64,000 nt of DNA from Paraburkholderia azotifigens (lineage in GTDB: Bacteria > Pseudomonadota > Gammaproteobacteria > Burkholderiales > Burkholderiaceae). Within the stretch, counting starts at the first letter, position 1. Each line of letters begins with the position of its first letter. Shown in pieces: positions 1 through 8,476 of this stretch. The notes under the pieces were generated by a model. It was not told where the DNA came from and did no database searches. It was given only the letters and a program-made list of their open reading frames with translations. The stretch lies in assembly GCF_007995085.1 (NCBI RefSeq), contig NZ_VOQS01000005.1, positions 1,116,001-1,180,000 on the forward strand, given 5' to 3'. Position numbers and translations under genes: made by a program.

Positions 1-738
1 CGCTTTTCGATGGGCGCTTCCGGCGCGACGCTCGACGTGCTGCATACACGGCTCGCCGCACTGCCTTCGCTGCACGCAACCGGGATCTTCGCTGCGTCGT
101 CTTCGCTGCGCGTGCCAGGATCGATCGCGCTCGGCACGCGGCGGGTGCCGCTTGCAGCCTTGCAGGCGTTACGTCCCGGCGACGTGTTGCTACGCACCTT
201 TGCGCCCGGCGTCGCGCAGGCGTTGCAGAGCGATGCCGCGTTCACTGCGCGCGCCGCGTGGGGCGCAACGGCAGCCGGCATGCGGCGAATTCATGCGCGT
301 GTCGTGATCGACGGCACGCAGGTCACTGTAGAAGAGAAACCCATGATGAACGAAGACCCCTTGCAGGCCGAAGCACCAGACACGCTGCCCGGCGATGGCG
401 AAGCGCTGCACGATATCGAAGCCGCGACCCACGATGCGCAATCCTGCGAAGCTCCCGCAAACGACGGCATTGATGCAGAACCGTTCGATGCGCCGCTCGA
501 TATCGGCCTGCTCGATCTGCCCGTGCAGTTCGAAATCGACAGCGTCGCGCTGCCGCTCGCGCAACTCGCCGCGCTGCGGCCCGGCTATGTGATCGAACTC
601 GCCGCGCCCGTTCTCGATACACCCGTGCGCCTCGTCACGCATGGGCAGACGGTCGGCTATGGCGAGGTCGTCTGCGTCGGCGAACATCTGGGCGTACGTA
701 TCACGAGGATGGCTTATGCCGGCGATTCAGACAGGTGA
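1..738 (+). CDS. sctQ: Type III secretion C-ring protein SctQ/HrcQ (5' end outside window)
   Basis: Cytoplasmic C-ring (sorting platform) subunit of the T3SS injectisome. The reading frame is open to the window edge, so the ATG at 10 is probably internal and the N-terminus is missing. The last 75 or so residues form a SpoA (FliM/FliN-like) surface-presentation domain, with the LDLPVQFEIDS and LRPGYVIEL segments. The preceding stretch is acidic and low in complexity. The stop overlaps the start of sctR by 23 bases. The following order sctR-sctS-hpaA-sctD-hrpD6-hrpE-hpaB is that of the Xanthomonas hrpD operon, which supports the call. Confidence 0.85.
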   Translation, partial: RFSMGASGATLDVLHTRLAALPSLHATGIFAASSSLRVPGSIALGTRRVPLAALQALRPGDVLLRTFAPGVAQALQSDAAFTARAAWGATAAGMRRIHARVVIDGTQVTVEEKPMMNEDPLQAEAPDTLPGDGEALHDIEAATHDAQSCEAPANDGIDAEPFDAPLDIGLLDLPVQFEIDSVALPLAQLAALRPGYVIELAAPVLDTPVRLVTHGQTVGYGEVVCVGEHLGVRITRMAYAGDSDR

Positions 739-1372
739 CATCACCGGGCTGCTGATCGTCGTGCTGGCGATCAGCGTGATCCCGTTCATCGCGATGGTGG
801 TGACGTCGTACATGAAGATCGTCGTCGTGCTGGGGCTGCTGCGCAATGCGCTCGGCGTCCAGCAGGTGCCGCCGAACATGGTGCTCAACGGCATTGCGAT
901 CATCGTGTCCGTGTACATCATGGCGCCCGTCGCGTTCTCCGCGATGCAGGGCATGCAGGCGGGCCAGGCGCCCGGCAACGTCACGCAAAACGTCACGGCA
1001 GGCATCGCCGCCGCGCGCGAGCCGTTCCGCACGTTCCTCGAAGCGCATGCGCAGTCGCGCGAGCGCCAGTTCTTCCTGCGCTCCGCCACGGCCTTGTGGC
1101 CCGCCCAGGAAGCCAAGGCGCTCAAGGACACCGATCTGATCGTGCTCGCGCCCGCCTTCACGCTGACGGAACTCACGGATGCCTTCAAGATCGGCTTTCT
1201 GCTGTACATCGGCTTCATCGTCGTCGATCTGGTGATCGCGAACGTGCTGATGGCGATGGGTCTGAACCAGGTGCAGCCGACCAACGTCGCGATTCCGTTC
1301 AAGCTGCTGCTGTTCGTCGCGATGGACGGCTGGTCCGCGCTGATGCACGGCCTCATTCTCGGCTACCGGTAG
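716..1372 (+). CDS. sctR: Type III secretion export apparatus protein SctR/HrcR
   Basis: Inner-membrane export-gate protein of the FliP/YscR family, 218 aa. With SctS and SctT it forms the entry portal for substrates. It opens with a hydrophobic helix, then the family segment SYMKIVVVLGLLRNALG and the VPPNMVLNG motif. Hydrophobic helices follow near residues 45-65, 155-175 and 190-210. The C-terminal half contains the conserved AFTLTELTDAFKIGFLLYIG segment. I chose the ATG at 716 (MPAIQTGD) because family homology begins there. It overlaps the sctQ stop, consistent with translational coupling. Confidence 0.93.
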   Translation: MPAIQTGDITGLLIVVLAISVIPFIAMVVTSYMKIVVVLGLLRNALGVQQVPPNMVLNGIAIIVSVYIMAPVAFSAMQGMQAGQAPGNVTQNVTAGIAAAREPFRTFLEAHAQSRERQFFLRSATALWPAQEAKALKDTDLIVLAPAFTLTELTDAFKIGFLLYIGFIVVDLVIANVLMAMGLNQVQPTNVAIPFKLLLFVAMDGWSALMHGLILGYR

Positions 1373-1401
1373 GCGTCGCGGCTCTTCACGATGGATTTGT
1401 C

Positions 1402-1665
1402 ATGACTATCGATACGCTCGTCGGACTCGCGACGCAAGGGCTGCTGCTGTGCCTGTACGTGTCGCTGCCGATCGTCGTCGTTGCAGCCGGAGTCGGGTTG
1501 CTCGTGTCGTTTCTGCAGGCGATCACGTCGCTGCAGGATCAGACGCTTTCGTTCGGCATCAAGCTGATTGCCGTGGTGGTGGCGCTCGTTGTCGTCGCGC
1601 CGCTCGGCGCATCGGCGATTCTGCGCTTTGCAAACCAGCTGCTCCTGACGGCCGTGACGCGATGA
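1402..1665 (+). CDS. sctS: Type III secretion export apparatus protein SctS/HrcS
   Basis: An 87-aa inner-membrane export-gate subunit of the FliQ/YscS family with the expected two transmembrane helices, near residues 10-35 and 50-75. The segment SFLQAITSLQDQTLSFGIKL between them is the family hallmark. It lies 29 bases after sctR, and its TGA overlaps the ATG of the next gene (ATGA at 1662-1665), so translation is probably coupled. Length and position match hrcS of Hrp2-type clusters. Confidence 0.93.
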   Translation: MTIDTLVGLATQGLLLCLYVSLPIVVVAAGVGLLVSFLQAITSLQDQTLSFGIKLIAVVVALVVVAPLGASAILRFANQLLLTAVTR

Positions 1666-2630
1666 ACCCGATCCACTCGCGCCCCGCTGCGGGCCCCTCG
1701 GCCACGCAAGAGACCGCGCAGACCCAGCGCGGCCAGGTCGAACCCGCAAAGCAGCACACACGCGCACGATTCGCCTCGACGCTGCGCAACAACGTACGCT
1801 TCGCGCATGCGCATCATGCGCATCTGCAAGGCCAGGCGCGTTCGGCCAACGCGCGGCGTCTTGCAAAAGCACTGGCGAAAAAGCGTCAGGGCAAGGCAGC
1901 CGCGATGCGTTTCGCCGCGACACGCCGTCCAGCTACGGCTCGCCCGTCGAACACTGCGCGATCTGCTCAGAACGCGAGAAACGCCGACCGCCAGCGCAAC
2001 GCGCCGCTGCGCGTGACGCGCGACGGCGGCAATGGCGGCTCGAAAGGCGGCGGTCAGCAGCAGCAAGGCGGACAGCAGCAGGAGCAACGCCAGCGCAGGC
2101 ACGATGCGCGCGACGACGATTTCACGCTCGCCGGCGCGGATGACGCGGCTCGTGCGGTTGCCGCCTTACCGATGTTCGCAGGCTCGCCTGCGCTGACGCT
2201 GCAAGGCGCATCGCGACGCGAGGCATTGGCCCGCGCCTGGTGCGATGCCTTGCTCAAACCGGACCGCCCGCTGCACGGCGCGATGAACCAGTTACGCACG
2301 CTGCGGCGGCACGAAGGCGCGTTGCCGCTCGCGTCGCTTGCACAGGTCCGGCAATCGTTGATGGACGCGACGGCGCGCGCAGCGGACCGGGCTGTTCAGA
2401 CATCGCCCGAGCCCGAAGCAGTCGCCGCACACGATCCACCTCGCGCAAGTACGGCGAAGGCCACGCGCAACGTTCTCGCGCCGCTGCTCGCGCTAGTTGC
2501 AGGCGCACCGATCCTGGCGGCCCGCGAAGGCCGCGCAGCAAGCGCGAACGCGGCGCTCCACGGCATCGCCCACGCGCGCAGCACACGTGCCGCCCAAGCG
2601 TGCGCACTGCCGTCGGAGCCCGACAGCTGA
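1662..2630 (+). CDS. hpaA: HpaA-like T3SS-associated control protein
   Basis: A 322-aa protein between sctS and sctD, the place of hpaA in Xanthomonas, where HpaA is a secreted substrate and chaperone-interacting control protein. The sequence is strongly basic and low in complexity: an Arg/Ala/Lys-rich N-terminal half, then a Gly/Gln run near residues 125-145, then an Ala-rich C-terminal half with no clear motif. The basic clusters could act as nuclear-localisation-like segments, as known for HpaA, but that is inference. The name rests mainly on gene order; sequence conservation is weak. It could be a fast-evolving needle-length or export-switch protein instead. Confidence 0.55.
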   Translation: MNPIHSRPAAGPSATQETAQTQRGQVEPAKQHTRARFASTLRNNVRFAHAHHAHLQGQARSANARRLAKALAKKRQGKAAAMRFAATRRPATARPSNTARSAQNARNADRQRNAPLRVTRDGGNGGSKGGGQQQQGGQQQEQRQRRHDARDDDFTLAGADDAARAVAALPMFAGSPALTLQGASRREALARAWCDALLKPDRPLHGAMNQLRTLRRHEGALPLASLAQVRQSLMDATARAADRAVQTSPEPEAVAAHDPPRASTAKATRNVLAPLLALVAGAPILAAREGRAASANAALHGIAHARSTRAAQACALPSEPDS

Positions 2631-2636
2631 GGTCGC

Positions 2637-2698
2637 TTCGCGTTCGCGCGAGTGCCTTCGCAAAGCAGACAGATCGTGGCCCGTGCGTCCATTAATCT
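2637..2698 (+). promoter_or_regulatory. PIP-box promoter upstream of sctD
   Basis: TTCGC (2637-2641), then 15 bases, then TTCGC (2657-2661) is a perfect plant-inducible-promoter (hrpII) box. After 31 bases follows TAATCT (2693-2698), which fits the YANNNT -10 element that accompanies such boxes at 30-32 bases. The sctD ATG is 38 bases further on. In Ralstonia and Xanthomonas these boxes are bound by the AraC-type activators HrpB/HrpX. The site implies a separate regulated transcript for sctD-hrpD6-hrpE-hpaB. Confidence 0.8.
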
Positions 2699-2736
2699 GC
2701 GACTCATCGAAGGAACCGGCCTGATCGACGGAACTC

Positions 2737-3963
2737 ATGAAACAACTGCGCATCCTGACGGGTATTCATGCTGGCGCGACCGCCCCGCTCGGTCCCGGTC
2801 TGCACCGGATCGACGCGGACGACGACGCCGACATCCGCATCACCGACTGGACGGGGCCGTCCGCGATCGTCGAAGTAGGCGAGAACGATGTCGTGACCGT
2901 AAGGCGGCTCGCTGCGCTTGCACCCGATGCGCCCGATGCGCCCGCTGGCGATGAAGCCCGTGATGACGCGAACACGGGGCACAGCGAGACAGAAGCCCCG
3001 GCGCCAGCGGAAGCCATCATCGAAGACACCGCGTCCGTCTTCATGCTCGATTTTCTGCCGATGCAGTTCGACCAGAGCGTGATCTGCATCGGACCCGACG
3101 ATGTCGAATGGCCGAGCGACCTCGCCTTGCTGTCGACGCTGCTGAAGCCCGGTCAGTCCGGCGACGCGCAAAGCAGCGCCGTTCGCTCGCGGCGCCGCGC
3201 CTTCGTTGCGATCGGCGCGGCGTGTGTCGCGCTGGCCATCGTCGCGTGTGTCGGCGCGTTGTCGCTGACGACGCGCGCCAAAGCGTCGATGCTCCCGAAC
3301 GACGTCGCGGCAATGGAGAACGTGAACCGCGAATTCGCGAGCGCGCATCTGAACGAACTGCGGGCATCGCTCGACGGCCATGGCGGCGTGCTGGTGCGCG
3401 GCCTCGTCGCGAACGAATCGGAGAATCTCGCCGCGCGGCGTCTGCTGGCGGCCATCACGTCGCCGCGTGTGCAGGCGCAGTACGGCATCGCCGAAGTGAT
3501 CCGGCGCAGCATCGGCGAAAGCCTGCCCGTTGCGGGCATCAGCGTGCATTACGACGGCAGCGGCGTGTTTTCGATTGCAGGCAAAGATGTGGATATGGAC
3601 GCGTTGCAGCAAGGCGTCAAACGCATCCGTCCCGACCTGCCCGCGAATGTGAAGGACATCCGCATCGACGCGACGGGTGCCGGGCAGGCGGATGCGCCCG
3701 TGGGCGCGAGCTACATCGCGATTGTGTCGTCGGACACGGTGCGTTATGCGCAAACGCCCGATGGCGTGAAGCACATCTTCATTCTCGACAACGACACGGC
3801 TGCGAGCGGCGCGAACGCGGCCGATGCAACGAGCGACACGGCCGCGCCCGCCGCCCCGGCCACAGCGCAACCCGCAAGCGATGCCATGCCAGCGGCGGCG
3901 CGGCATGCCCTCGACTTACCTCACACGTCCGTCGCGCAGACGGCCGACACGTTACGGAGATGA
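2737..3963 (+). CDS. sctD: Type III secretion inner-membrane ring protein SctD (HrpD5/HrcD type)
   Basis: A 408-aa inner-membrane ring component of the injectisome. The N-terminus MKQLRILTGIHAGATAPL begins the FHA-like cytoplasmic domain characteristic of HrpD5/HrpW proteins. An acidic linker lies near residues 65-95. One transmembrane helix is at about residues 155-175, and the rest is periplasmic ring-building domains followed by an Ala/Pro-rich tail. The gene has its own PIP-box promoter. The stop overlaps a possible ATG of the next gene. Confidence 0.85.
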   Translation: MKQLRILTGIHAGATAPLGPGLHRIDADDDADIRITDWTGPSAIVEVGENDVVTVRRLAALAPDAPDAPAGDEARDDANTGHSETEAPAPAEAIIEDTASVFMLDFLPMQFDQSVICIGPDDVEWPSDLALLSTLLKPGQSGDAQSSAVRSRRRAFVAIGAACVALAIVACVGALSLTTRAKASMLPNDVAAMENVNREFASAHLNELRASLDGHGGVLVRGLVANESENLAARRLLAAITSPRVQAQYGIAEVIRRSIGESLPVAGISVHYDGSGVFSIAGKDVDMDALQQGVKRIRPDLPANVKDIRIDATGAGQADAPVGASYIAIVSSDTVRYAQTPDGVKHIFILDNDTAASGANAADATSDTAAPAAPATAQPASDAMPAAARHALDLPHTSVAQTADTLRR

Positions 3964-3965
3964 AC

Positions 3966-4208
3966 ATGTACGAAGCCATCGAACGCCACGCGCAACACTT
4001 CATGGAATTGCAGACAGTCGTGACGGCTGCAAATGCCGATGCGCACGTCGCTGAACTGCGCAAGGCGCTCGAAGACAGCGCCGAGCAATTGAATCACGCC
4101 GCCGACGGCACGGCCGCCGACCGCGACGCCCGCGCCCGCATCTATCGCGGACTCGTCGCTGCGAGCCGCATCGTCGGCCAGTTGCGCGAGGACGCATTGC
4201 GCGGCTGA
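3966..4208 (+). CDS. hrpD6: HrpD6-like T3SS protein
   Basis: A small 80-aa helical protein directly after sctD, the place of hrpD6 in Xanthomonas. It is predicted all-alpha, with no signal peptide or membrane segment. GGAG at 3956-3959 fits the ATG at 3966 better than the overlapping ATG at 3960. HrpD6 proteins are needed for T3SS function or regulation in Xanthomonas, but their biochemical role is unclear. The identification rests on size, helix content and position. Confidence 0.6.
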   Translation: MYEAIERHAQHFMELQTVVTAANADAHVAELRKALEDSAEQLNHAADGTAADRDARARIYRGLVAASRIVGQLREDALRG

Positions 4209-4290
4209 GCCTGCATCACGTCAAGCATCGAACGCTTTTTCAACCACCGGTCCGACATCCTGTTGGCCGGATCTTTCCAGGAGAGCAACC

Positions 4291-4512
4291 ATGCCCGGTC
4301 TTGCAACAGCAGGACAAGCCGCACTGAGCGGCATCACAAGCGGTATCAATTCGGGTGGCGCAACGGCAGCCGCCGAAGCCACGATCAACAACAACGCGCA
4401 ACAACAGCTCGAGATCGCCCAGGCGCAATCGAATGCGAGCCTGCTGCAAGCGCTCGGCGAAGCGATGAAGTCGGGTGCGTCGAGCATCCAGAAGGCCGCA
4501 CAGGCATCGTAA
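4291..4512 (+). CDS. hrpE: Putative Hrp pilus subunit (HrpE-like, SctF)
   Basis: A 73-aa protein rich in Ala, Ser, Gly, Gln and Asn, without cysteine or aromatic residues and predicted to be helical in its C-terminal half. These are the features of Hrp pilins. It has a strong AGGAG ribosome site, sits after hrpD6 and precedes the chaperone gene, exactly as hrpE does in Xanthomonas. Pilins diverge quickly, so composition and position carry the call. A secreted regulator of similar size remains possible. Confidence 0.6.
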   Translation: MPGLATAGQAALSGITSGINSGGATAAAEATINNNAQQQLEIAQAQSNASLLQALGEAMKSGASSIQKAAQAS

Positions 4513-4596
4513 TGCGCGTTGGCTGGCCGTCTGCGAGGCGGCCGGCTGCGCTCGTCATCCGCATGAATCTCTCCTGTTTGAACGGGTATTCGCACC

Positions 4597-5052
4597 GTGA
4601 GTGAAGACCGCTACGTAGAACTCGTCGCGTCGCTGTGCGAGGCGGTGGGCTTGCCCGATGTTGAGCACGTGCTGGAGACGCATTCGATCGAAGTGGGCGG
4701 GCTCGATGTGCGCCTCGACTGCTACGACGAAGATCCTCTCGCCATCTATCTGAGCTTCGATTTCGGCGCGGTGACGGCGGGACGCGTGTCGACCGTCTAC
4801 CGGCTGATGCTCGAAGCGAATCTGCTCGTGTACGCGCAGGATCAGGCGCAACTCGGCCTCGATTCGGACTATGGCAACGTCGTGCTGCTGGTGCGCGTGC
4901 CGTTCGACGACGCGCCGACTGGCGAGACGCTCGCCGACCTGCTCGCGCATTACTCGGAGCACGGCGCGTACTGGAAGCAAAGCATTCTCGAAGCAAGCGA
5001 CGAGCGTTTCGAAGCGATCGTGACAGGCAACTTCTCGTGGATCCGCGCATGA
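4597..5052 (+). CDS. hpaB: HpaB-like general T3SS chaperone (CesT family)
   Basis: A 151-aa acidic protein with the alpha-beta pattern of class I T3SS chaperones: an N-terminal helix, strands containing RLDCYDEDPLAIYLSFDFG, then LMLEANLLVYAQDQAQLGLD. HpaB of Xanthomonas is about 160 aa, follows hrpE, and escorts many effectors to the ATPase SctN. Translation appears to start at GTG 4597, because upstream ATGs are out of frame; no strong ribosome site is visible. This is the last recognisable T3SS gene here. Confidence 0.72.
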   Translation: MSEDRYVELVASLCEAVGLPDVEHVLETHSIEVGGLDVRLDCYDEDPLAIYLSFDFGAVTAGRVSTVYRLMLEANLLVYAQDQAQLGLDSDYGNVVLLVRVPFDDAPTGETLADLLAHYSEHGAYWKQSILEASDERFEAIVTGNFSWIRA

Positions 5053-5111
5053 CATCTGTGCGCAAAACATCGTCACGCTAGAATGTCGCGACCGCCTGGA
5101 GACTCCAACCG

Positions 5112-5570
5112 ATGGACTTGCGAACCGATCCGAACTTCTTCAACCTGCTGACGGGCAGCTATGCGCGGCTGCTTGGCACGGACCTCGTTCCGAAACACGA
5201 ACGTGTCGACGATGCCATTGCATGGCTGTATCAAGACGCGCCCTTCGGGCTGCTCGCCCACAATGCCGCCGACGACCCCGTGTTCGTCTACGGCAACCGC
5301 CGCGCGCAAACCCTGTTCGGCTACGACTGGATCGAACTGACGGCCCTGCCGTCGCGCCTCTCCGCGGAGGCGCCGGAGCGCAGCGAACGCCAGGCGTTTC
5401 TCGATCAGGTGACGCGCGACGGCTACGTGTCGGGCTATCGCGGCGTGCGCATCGCGAAGACGGGCGGGCGTTTCTGGATCGAACGCGCGACAGTATGGCA
5501 ACTGATCGACGAGCACGGCGAACTGCATGGCCAGGCCGCTATGATTCCGCACACCACCGTCTTGTCCTAG
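5112..5570 (+). CDS. MEKHLA domain (PAS-like) protein
   Basis: A 152-aa cytoplasmic protein with a single PAS-like MEKHLA fold. Recognisable segments are FVYGNRRAQTLFGYDW, PSRLSAEAPERSERQAFL and the closing GGRFWIERATVWQL. MEKHLA domains occur in plant HD-ZIP factors and as stand-alone bacterial proteins, probably sensing a small ligand or redox state; the exact role is unknown. TAGAAT near 5081 may be its -10 element. It lies just outside the T3SS operon and ends at a clear terminator, so it is probably transcribed alone. Confidence 0.75.
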   Translation: MDLRTDPNFFNLLTGSYARLLGTDLVPKHERVDDAIAWLYQDAPFGLLAHNAADDPVFVYGNRRAQTLFGYDWIELTALPSRLSAEAPERSERQAFLDQVTRDGYVSGYRGVRIAKTGGRFWIERATVWQLIDEHGELHGQAAMIPHTTVLS

Positions 5571-5610
5571 CAGTCCGCGCACTCACCCTTCTTTCATCCT
5601 TCTTTCGAAC

Positions 5611-5633
5611 CGGGGCCACGGCGCCCCGTTTTT
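5611..5633 (+). terminator. Rho-independent terminator after the MEKHLA gene
   Basis: CGGGGC (5611-5616) and GCCCCG (5623-5628) form a perfect 6-bp stem with a 6-base loop, followed by TTTTT. It lies 40 bases after the MEKHLA stop. Confidence 0.8.
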
Positions 5634-5805
5634 CTCATCTGCTGCCGTCATTTTCGCGTCATCTGCGTCTTGCCGGTCCGCACGCCCGCCGTTAGATTCG
5701 ACATACATGTCCCCGTCGGAACGACAGCCCGATGGTTTCGGCCGCCGTTCCGCATCCCCAGGCGCGAGCGTCACACGCATGCTTGCGCCGTCCTCTTGGT
5801 AAGCC

Positions 5806-7596
5806 ATGTATCAGTACAACGAGTTTGACAAAGCATTTCTGCTCAATCGGGCCGCGCAGTTCCGCGACCAGATCGAACGTTGGCAGGACGGCCGGTTGAG
5901 CGAAGACGCCTTCCGTCCCTTGCGGCTGCAAAACGGCTGGTATGTGCAGCGGCACGCGCCGATGCTGCGCGTGGCCGTTCCGTACGGCGAGCTGTCGAGC
6001 GCGCAGCTGCGCGTGCTCGCACGCGTGGCGCGCGAATACGACGCGCCCGAGGCGGACGTCTATCGTCAGGCGCTGGACGCGCAACGCAAGCTCGGCACCG
6101 TTCGACTGCCGACGCATCACGCGCACTTCACGACGCGCACCAACGTGCAGTTCAACTGGATTCCGCTTGCGAAGGCCGCCGACGTAATGGACCTGCTCGC
6201 GACCGTCGACATGCACGGCATCCAGACCAGCGGCAACTGCATCCGCAACATTTCATGCGACGAGCGCGCGGGTGTCGCGCCCGACGAAATCGCCGACCCG
6301 CGGCCCTTCGCCGAAATCATGCGTCAGTGGACGACGCTGCACCCCGAGTTCGCGTTTCTGCCGCGCAAGTTCAAGATCGCGATCACGGGCGCGGACGACG
6401 ACCGCGCTGCGACCGACTGGCACGACGTCGGCCTGCGGCTGCGTTATGGCGAGAATGGCGAACTCGGCTTCCGCGTGACCGTGGGCGGCGGCATGGGCCG
6501 CACGCCTGTGATCGGCACGGTGCTGCGCGAGTTTTTGCCGTGGCAGCACATCATGAATTACATCGAGGCCGTGGTCCGCGTGTACAACCAGTACGGCAGG
6601 CGCGACAACAAGTACAAGGCGCGCATCAAGATTCTCGTGAAGGCGGAAGGCCGGAAATACATCGACGAGGTCGAGGAAGAATTCCGCCAGATCGTTGAGC
6701 ATGACGGCGGCCCGCATACGATTCCGCAAGCCGAACTGGAGCGTGTGAGCGCGTATTTCGTGCAGCCTGCTACTGAGTCAGTCAACAAAGCTGCCGATCC
6801 GAACGCGGTCGCGAGGGTTCGCGATGCTTCGAGCCAGCATCCCGCCTTCGCGCGCTGGCTGGAGCGCAATGTCGCGCATCACAGGAATCCGCAGCTGCGC
6901 ATCGTCACGCTGTCGTTCAAGCGTCTGCTGCAAGCGCCCGGCGATGCATCCGCCGATCAGCTCGATCAGGTCGCCGATCTCGTCGACCGCTTTTCGGCGG
7001 GGGAAGCACGCGTCACGCACACCCAAAACATCGTGCTGCCGTGGGTGCACGAGAATGATCTGCTCACGTTGTGGGAGGCGGCACGCGGCGTCGGACTGGC
7101 GAGCGCCAATGTCAGCCTGCTGACGGACATGATCGCGTGTCCGGGCGGCGACTTCTGCGCGCTCGCGAATGCGCGCTCACTGCCCGTTGCGGAAGCGATC
7201 ACCGAGCGCTATCAGGACATGGACGAACTCGAGGATATCGGCGAAGTGGATCTGCACATCAGCGGCTGCATCAATTCGTGCGGCCATCACCATAGCGGAC
7301 ATATCGGCATTCTCGGCGTCGACAAGGACGGCGCGGAGTGGTATCAGGTCACGCTCGGCGGATCGGATGGATCGCATGCAAGCGGCGCTGCGCAGCCAGG
7401 CAAGGTGATCGGGCCATCGTTTTCCGCGCACGAAGTGCCCGACGTAATCGATGCCGTGTTGCGCACCTATGTCGAGCACAGAACGCAGTCGGGCCCGCGT
7501 CGCGAGACCTTCATCGAAACGGTGCGGCGTATCGGCGCCGATCCGTTCAAGGCGGCGGCGAATGCCGTGCGCACGCCCATGGAGGTGTCGGCATGA
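5806..7596 (+). CDS. cysI: Sulfite/nitrite reductase hemoprotein (CysI type)
   Basis: A 596-aa siroheme/4Fe-4S enzyme that reduces sulfite to sulfide (or nitrite to ammonia) with six electrons in assimilation. It has the duplicated ferredoxin-like half domains of the family. The cluster ligands are in CPGGDFC and CINSC in the C-terminal half, and the N-terminal half carries a TRTNVQFNW segment and TSGNCIRNISCD. The DUF934 gene that follows overlaps it by 4 bases, the usual partner in Burkholderiaceae sulfur assimilation. No sulfate-activation genes are in this window. Confidence 0.9.
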   Translation: MYQYNEFDKAFLLNRAAQFRDQIERWQDGRLSEDAFRPLRLQNGWYVQRHAPMLRVAVPYGELSSAQLRVLARVAREYDAPEADVYRQALDAQRKLGTVRLPTHHAHFTTRTNVQFNWIPLAKAADVMDLLATVDMHGIQTSGNCIRNISCDERAGVAPDEIADPRPFAEIMRQWTTLHPEFAFLPRKFKIAITGADDDRAATDWHDVGLRLRYGENGELGFRVTVGGGMGRTPVIGTVLREFLPWQHIMNYIEAVVRVYNQYGRRDNKYKARIKILVKAEGRKYIDEVEEEFRQIVEHDGGPHTIPQAELERVSAYFVQPATESVNKAADPNAVARVRDASSQHPAFARWLERNVAHHRNPQLRIVTLSFKRLLQAPGDASADQLDQVADLVDRFSAGEARVTHTQNIVLPWVHENDLLTLWEAARGVGLASANVSLLTDMIACPGGDFCALANARSLPVAEAITERYQDMDELEDIGEVDLHISGCINSCGHHHSGHIGILGVDKDGAEWYQVTLGGSDGSHASGAAQPGKVIGPSFSAHEVPDVIDAVLRTYVEHRTQSGPRRETFIETVRRIGADPFKAAANAVRTPMEVSA

Positions 7597-7994
7597 ACGG
7601 GAAAACGCGCATCCGCATTCTCGCTGCCGCCCATCATTCCGGCGATACCGTCGAACACGTCGTCTCGCTCGACAACGACGCCGATCCGTTTGCGTACAGC
7701 GACGCTATCGCTGACGCGAATCGCGTCGAGCTTCACTTTCCGAGCTTTACCGATGGCCGGGCCTTCAGCCAGGCGTATCTGATCAGGCGCCGGCTGGGCT
7801 TCACGGGCGATCTGCGCGCAACGGGTGAGGTGCTCGTGGATCAGCTGATCCAGATGGAACGCACGGGATTTTCGAGCGCCGTGCTAAGCGCCGATGTCGA
7901 TCCCGCCGATGCGCAACGCCAGCTGGATCGATTCGCGGCGTTCTATCAGGGCGATGTGGTTCGCGATGCGCCGTTCAGGCAGCGCGACAGGTAA
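7593..7994 (+). CDS. DUF934 protein, CysI partner
   Basis: A 133-aa protein of the DUF934 family, almost always found directly after the sulfite reductase gene in beta- and gammaproteobacteria. The core is SFTDGRAFSQAYLIRRRLGF, then GDLRATGEVLVDQLIQMERTGF written in two conserved blocks. It is soluble with no cofactor motif. Its ATG overlaps the cysI stop (ATGA), so the two are co-translated. A role in assembly of, or electron delivery to, the reductase is often assumed but not shown by the sequence. Confidence 0.85.
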   Translation: MNGKTRIRILAAAHHSGDTVEHVVSLDNDADPFAYSDAIADANRVELHFPSFTDGRAFSQAYLIRRRLGFTGDLRATGEVLVDQLIQMERTGFSSAVLSADVDPADAQRQLDRFAAFYQGDVVRDAPFRQRDR

Positions 7995-8060
7995 TCTTCG
8001 AAGCGAGTGGTCCGCTTCATCTTGTCGAGTGAAGCGAACCCCAGCGAAAACGCAGCAGAC

Positions 8061-8084
8061 AAAGGGCGGAAACCGCCCTTTTTT
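8061..8084 (+). terminator. Terminator after cysI-DUF934, possibly bidirectional
   Basis: AAGGGCGG and CCGCCCTT form an 8-bp stem with a 3-base loop, followed by TTTT on the + strand. The convergent cyoD gene ends at 8093 on the other strand. There the hairpin is followed by TGTC only, so termination in that direction would be weaker. Confidence 0.82.
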
Positions 8085-8092
8085 AACGTCGT

Positions 8093-8476
8093 TCAATCGC
8101 GCGCCAATGCGCGCTCGATAGAAATCTGCGTCGGCATCATGTTCACGTTCGCGTTGTGGATCACCCACAGCGAGCCCGCCACAACGATCGCGATCAGCAA
8201 TGCCGTGCACACGAAAATCCCCGTGTTCGAGCGCTGATCCGCGGACGAACCCAGGTGCAGGAAGTAGCGCAGCTGCACCAGCAACTGCGCGACGCACAGT
8301 ACGACCACAGCCGTCAGTCCCATCGTGCGCGGCACGAGATGCCCCATGACCACGCCGAACGATGCGAACGTCAGCGCCAGCGACAGCAGCATACCGATCA
8401 CATAGCTCTTCACGTTGCCGTGCGAAGCGTGTTGATCGTGCGCATGGGCCGCCTTCGATTCAGATGTTTTGTTCAT
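8093..8476 (-). CDS. cyoD: Cytochrome bo3 ubiquinol oxidase subunit IV
   Basis: A 127-aa inner-membrane subunit with three transmembrane helices, at about residues 25-45, 52-72 and 88-108. The pattern matches CyoD, including [11 protein letters not shown]. It is an accessory subunit that stabilises the copper site of the proton-pumping terminal oxidase. It is the last gene of the cyoABCD operon, and its start overlaps the cyoC stop. There is a His-rich stretch near residues 11-20. No cyoE (heme O synthase) gene follows. Confidence 0.92.
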   Translation of the reverse strand: MNKTSESKAAHAHDQHASHGNVKSYVIGMLLSLALTFASFGVVMGHLVPRTMGLTAVVVLCVAQLLVQLRYFLHLGSSADQRSNTGIFVCTALLIAIVVAGSLWVIHNANVNMMPTQISIERALARD

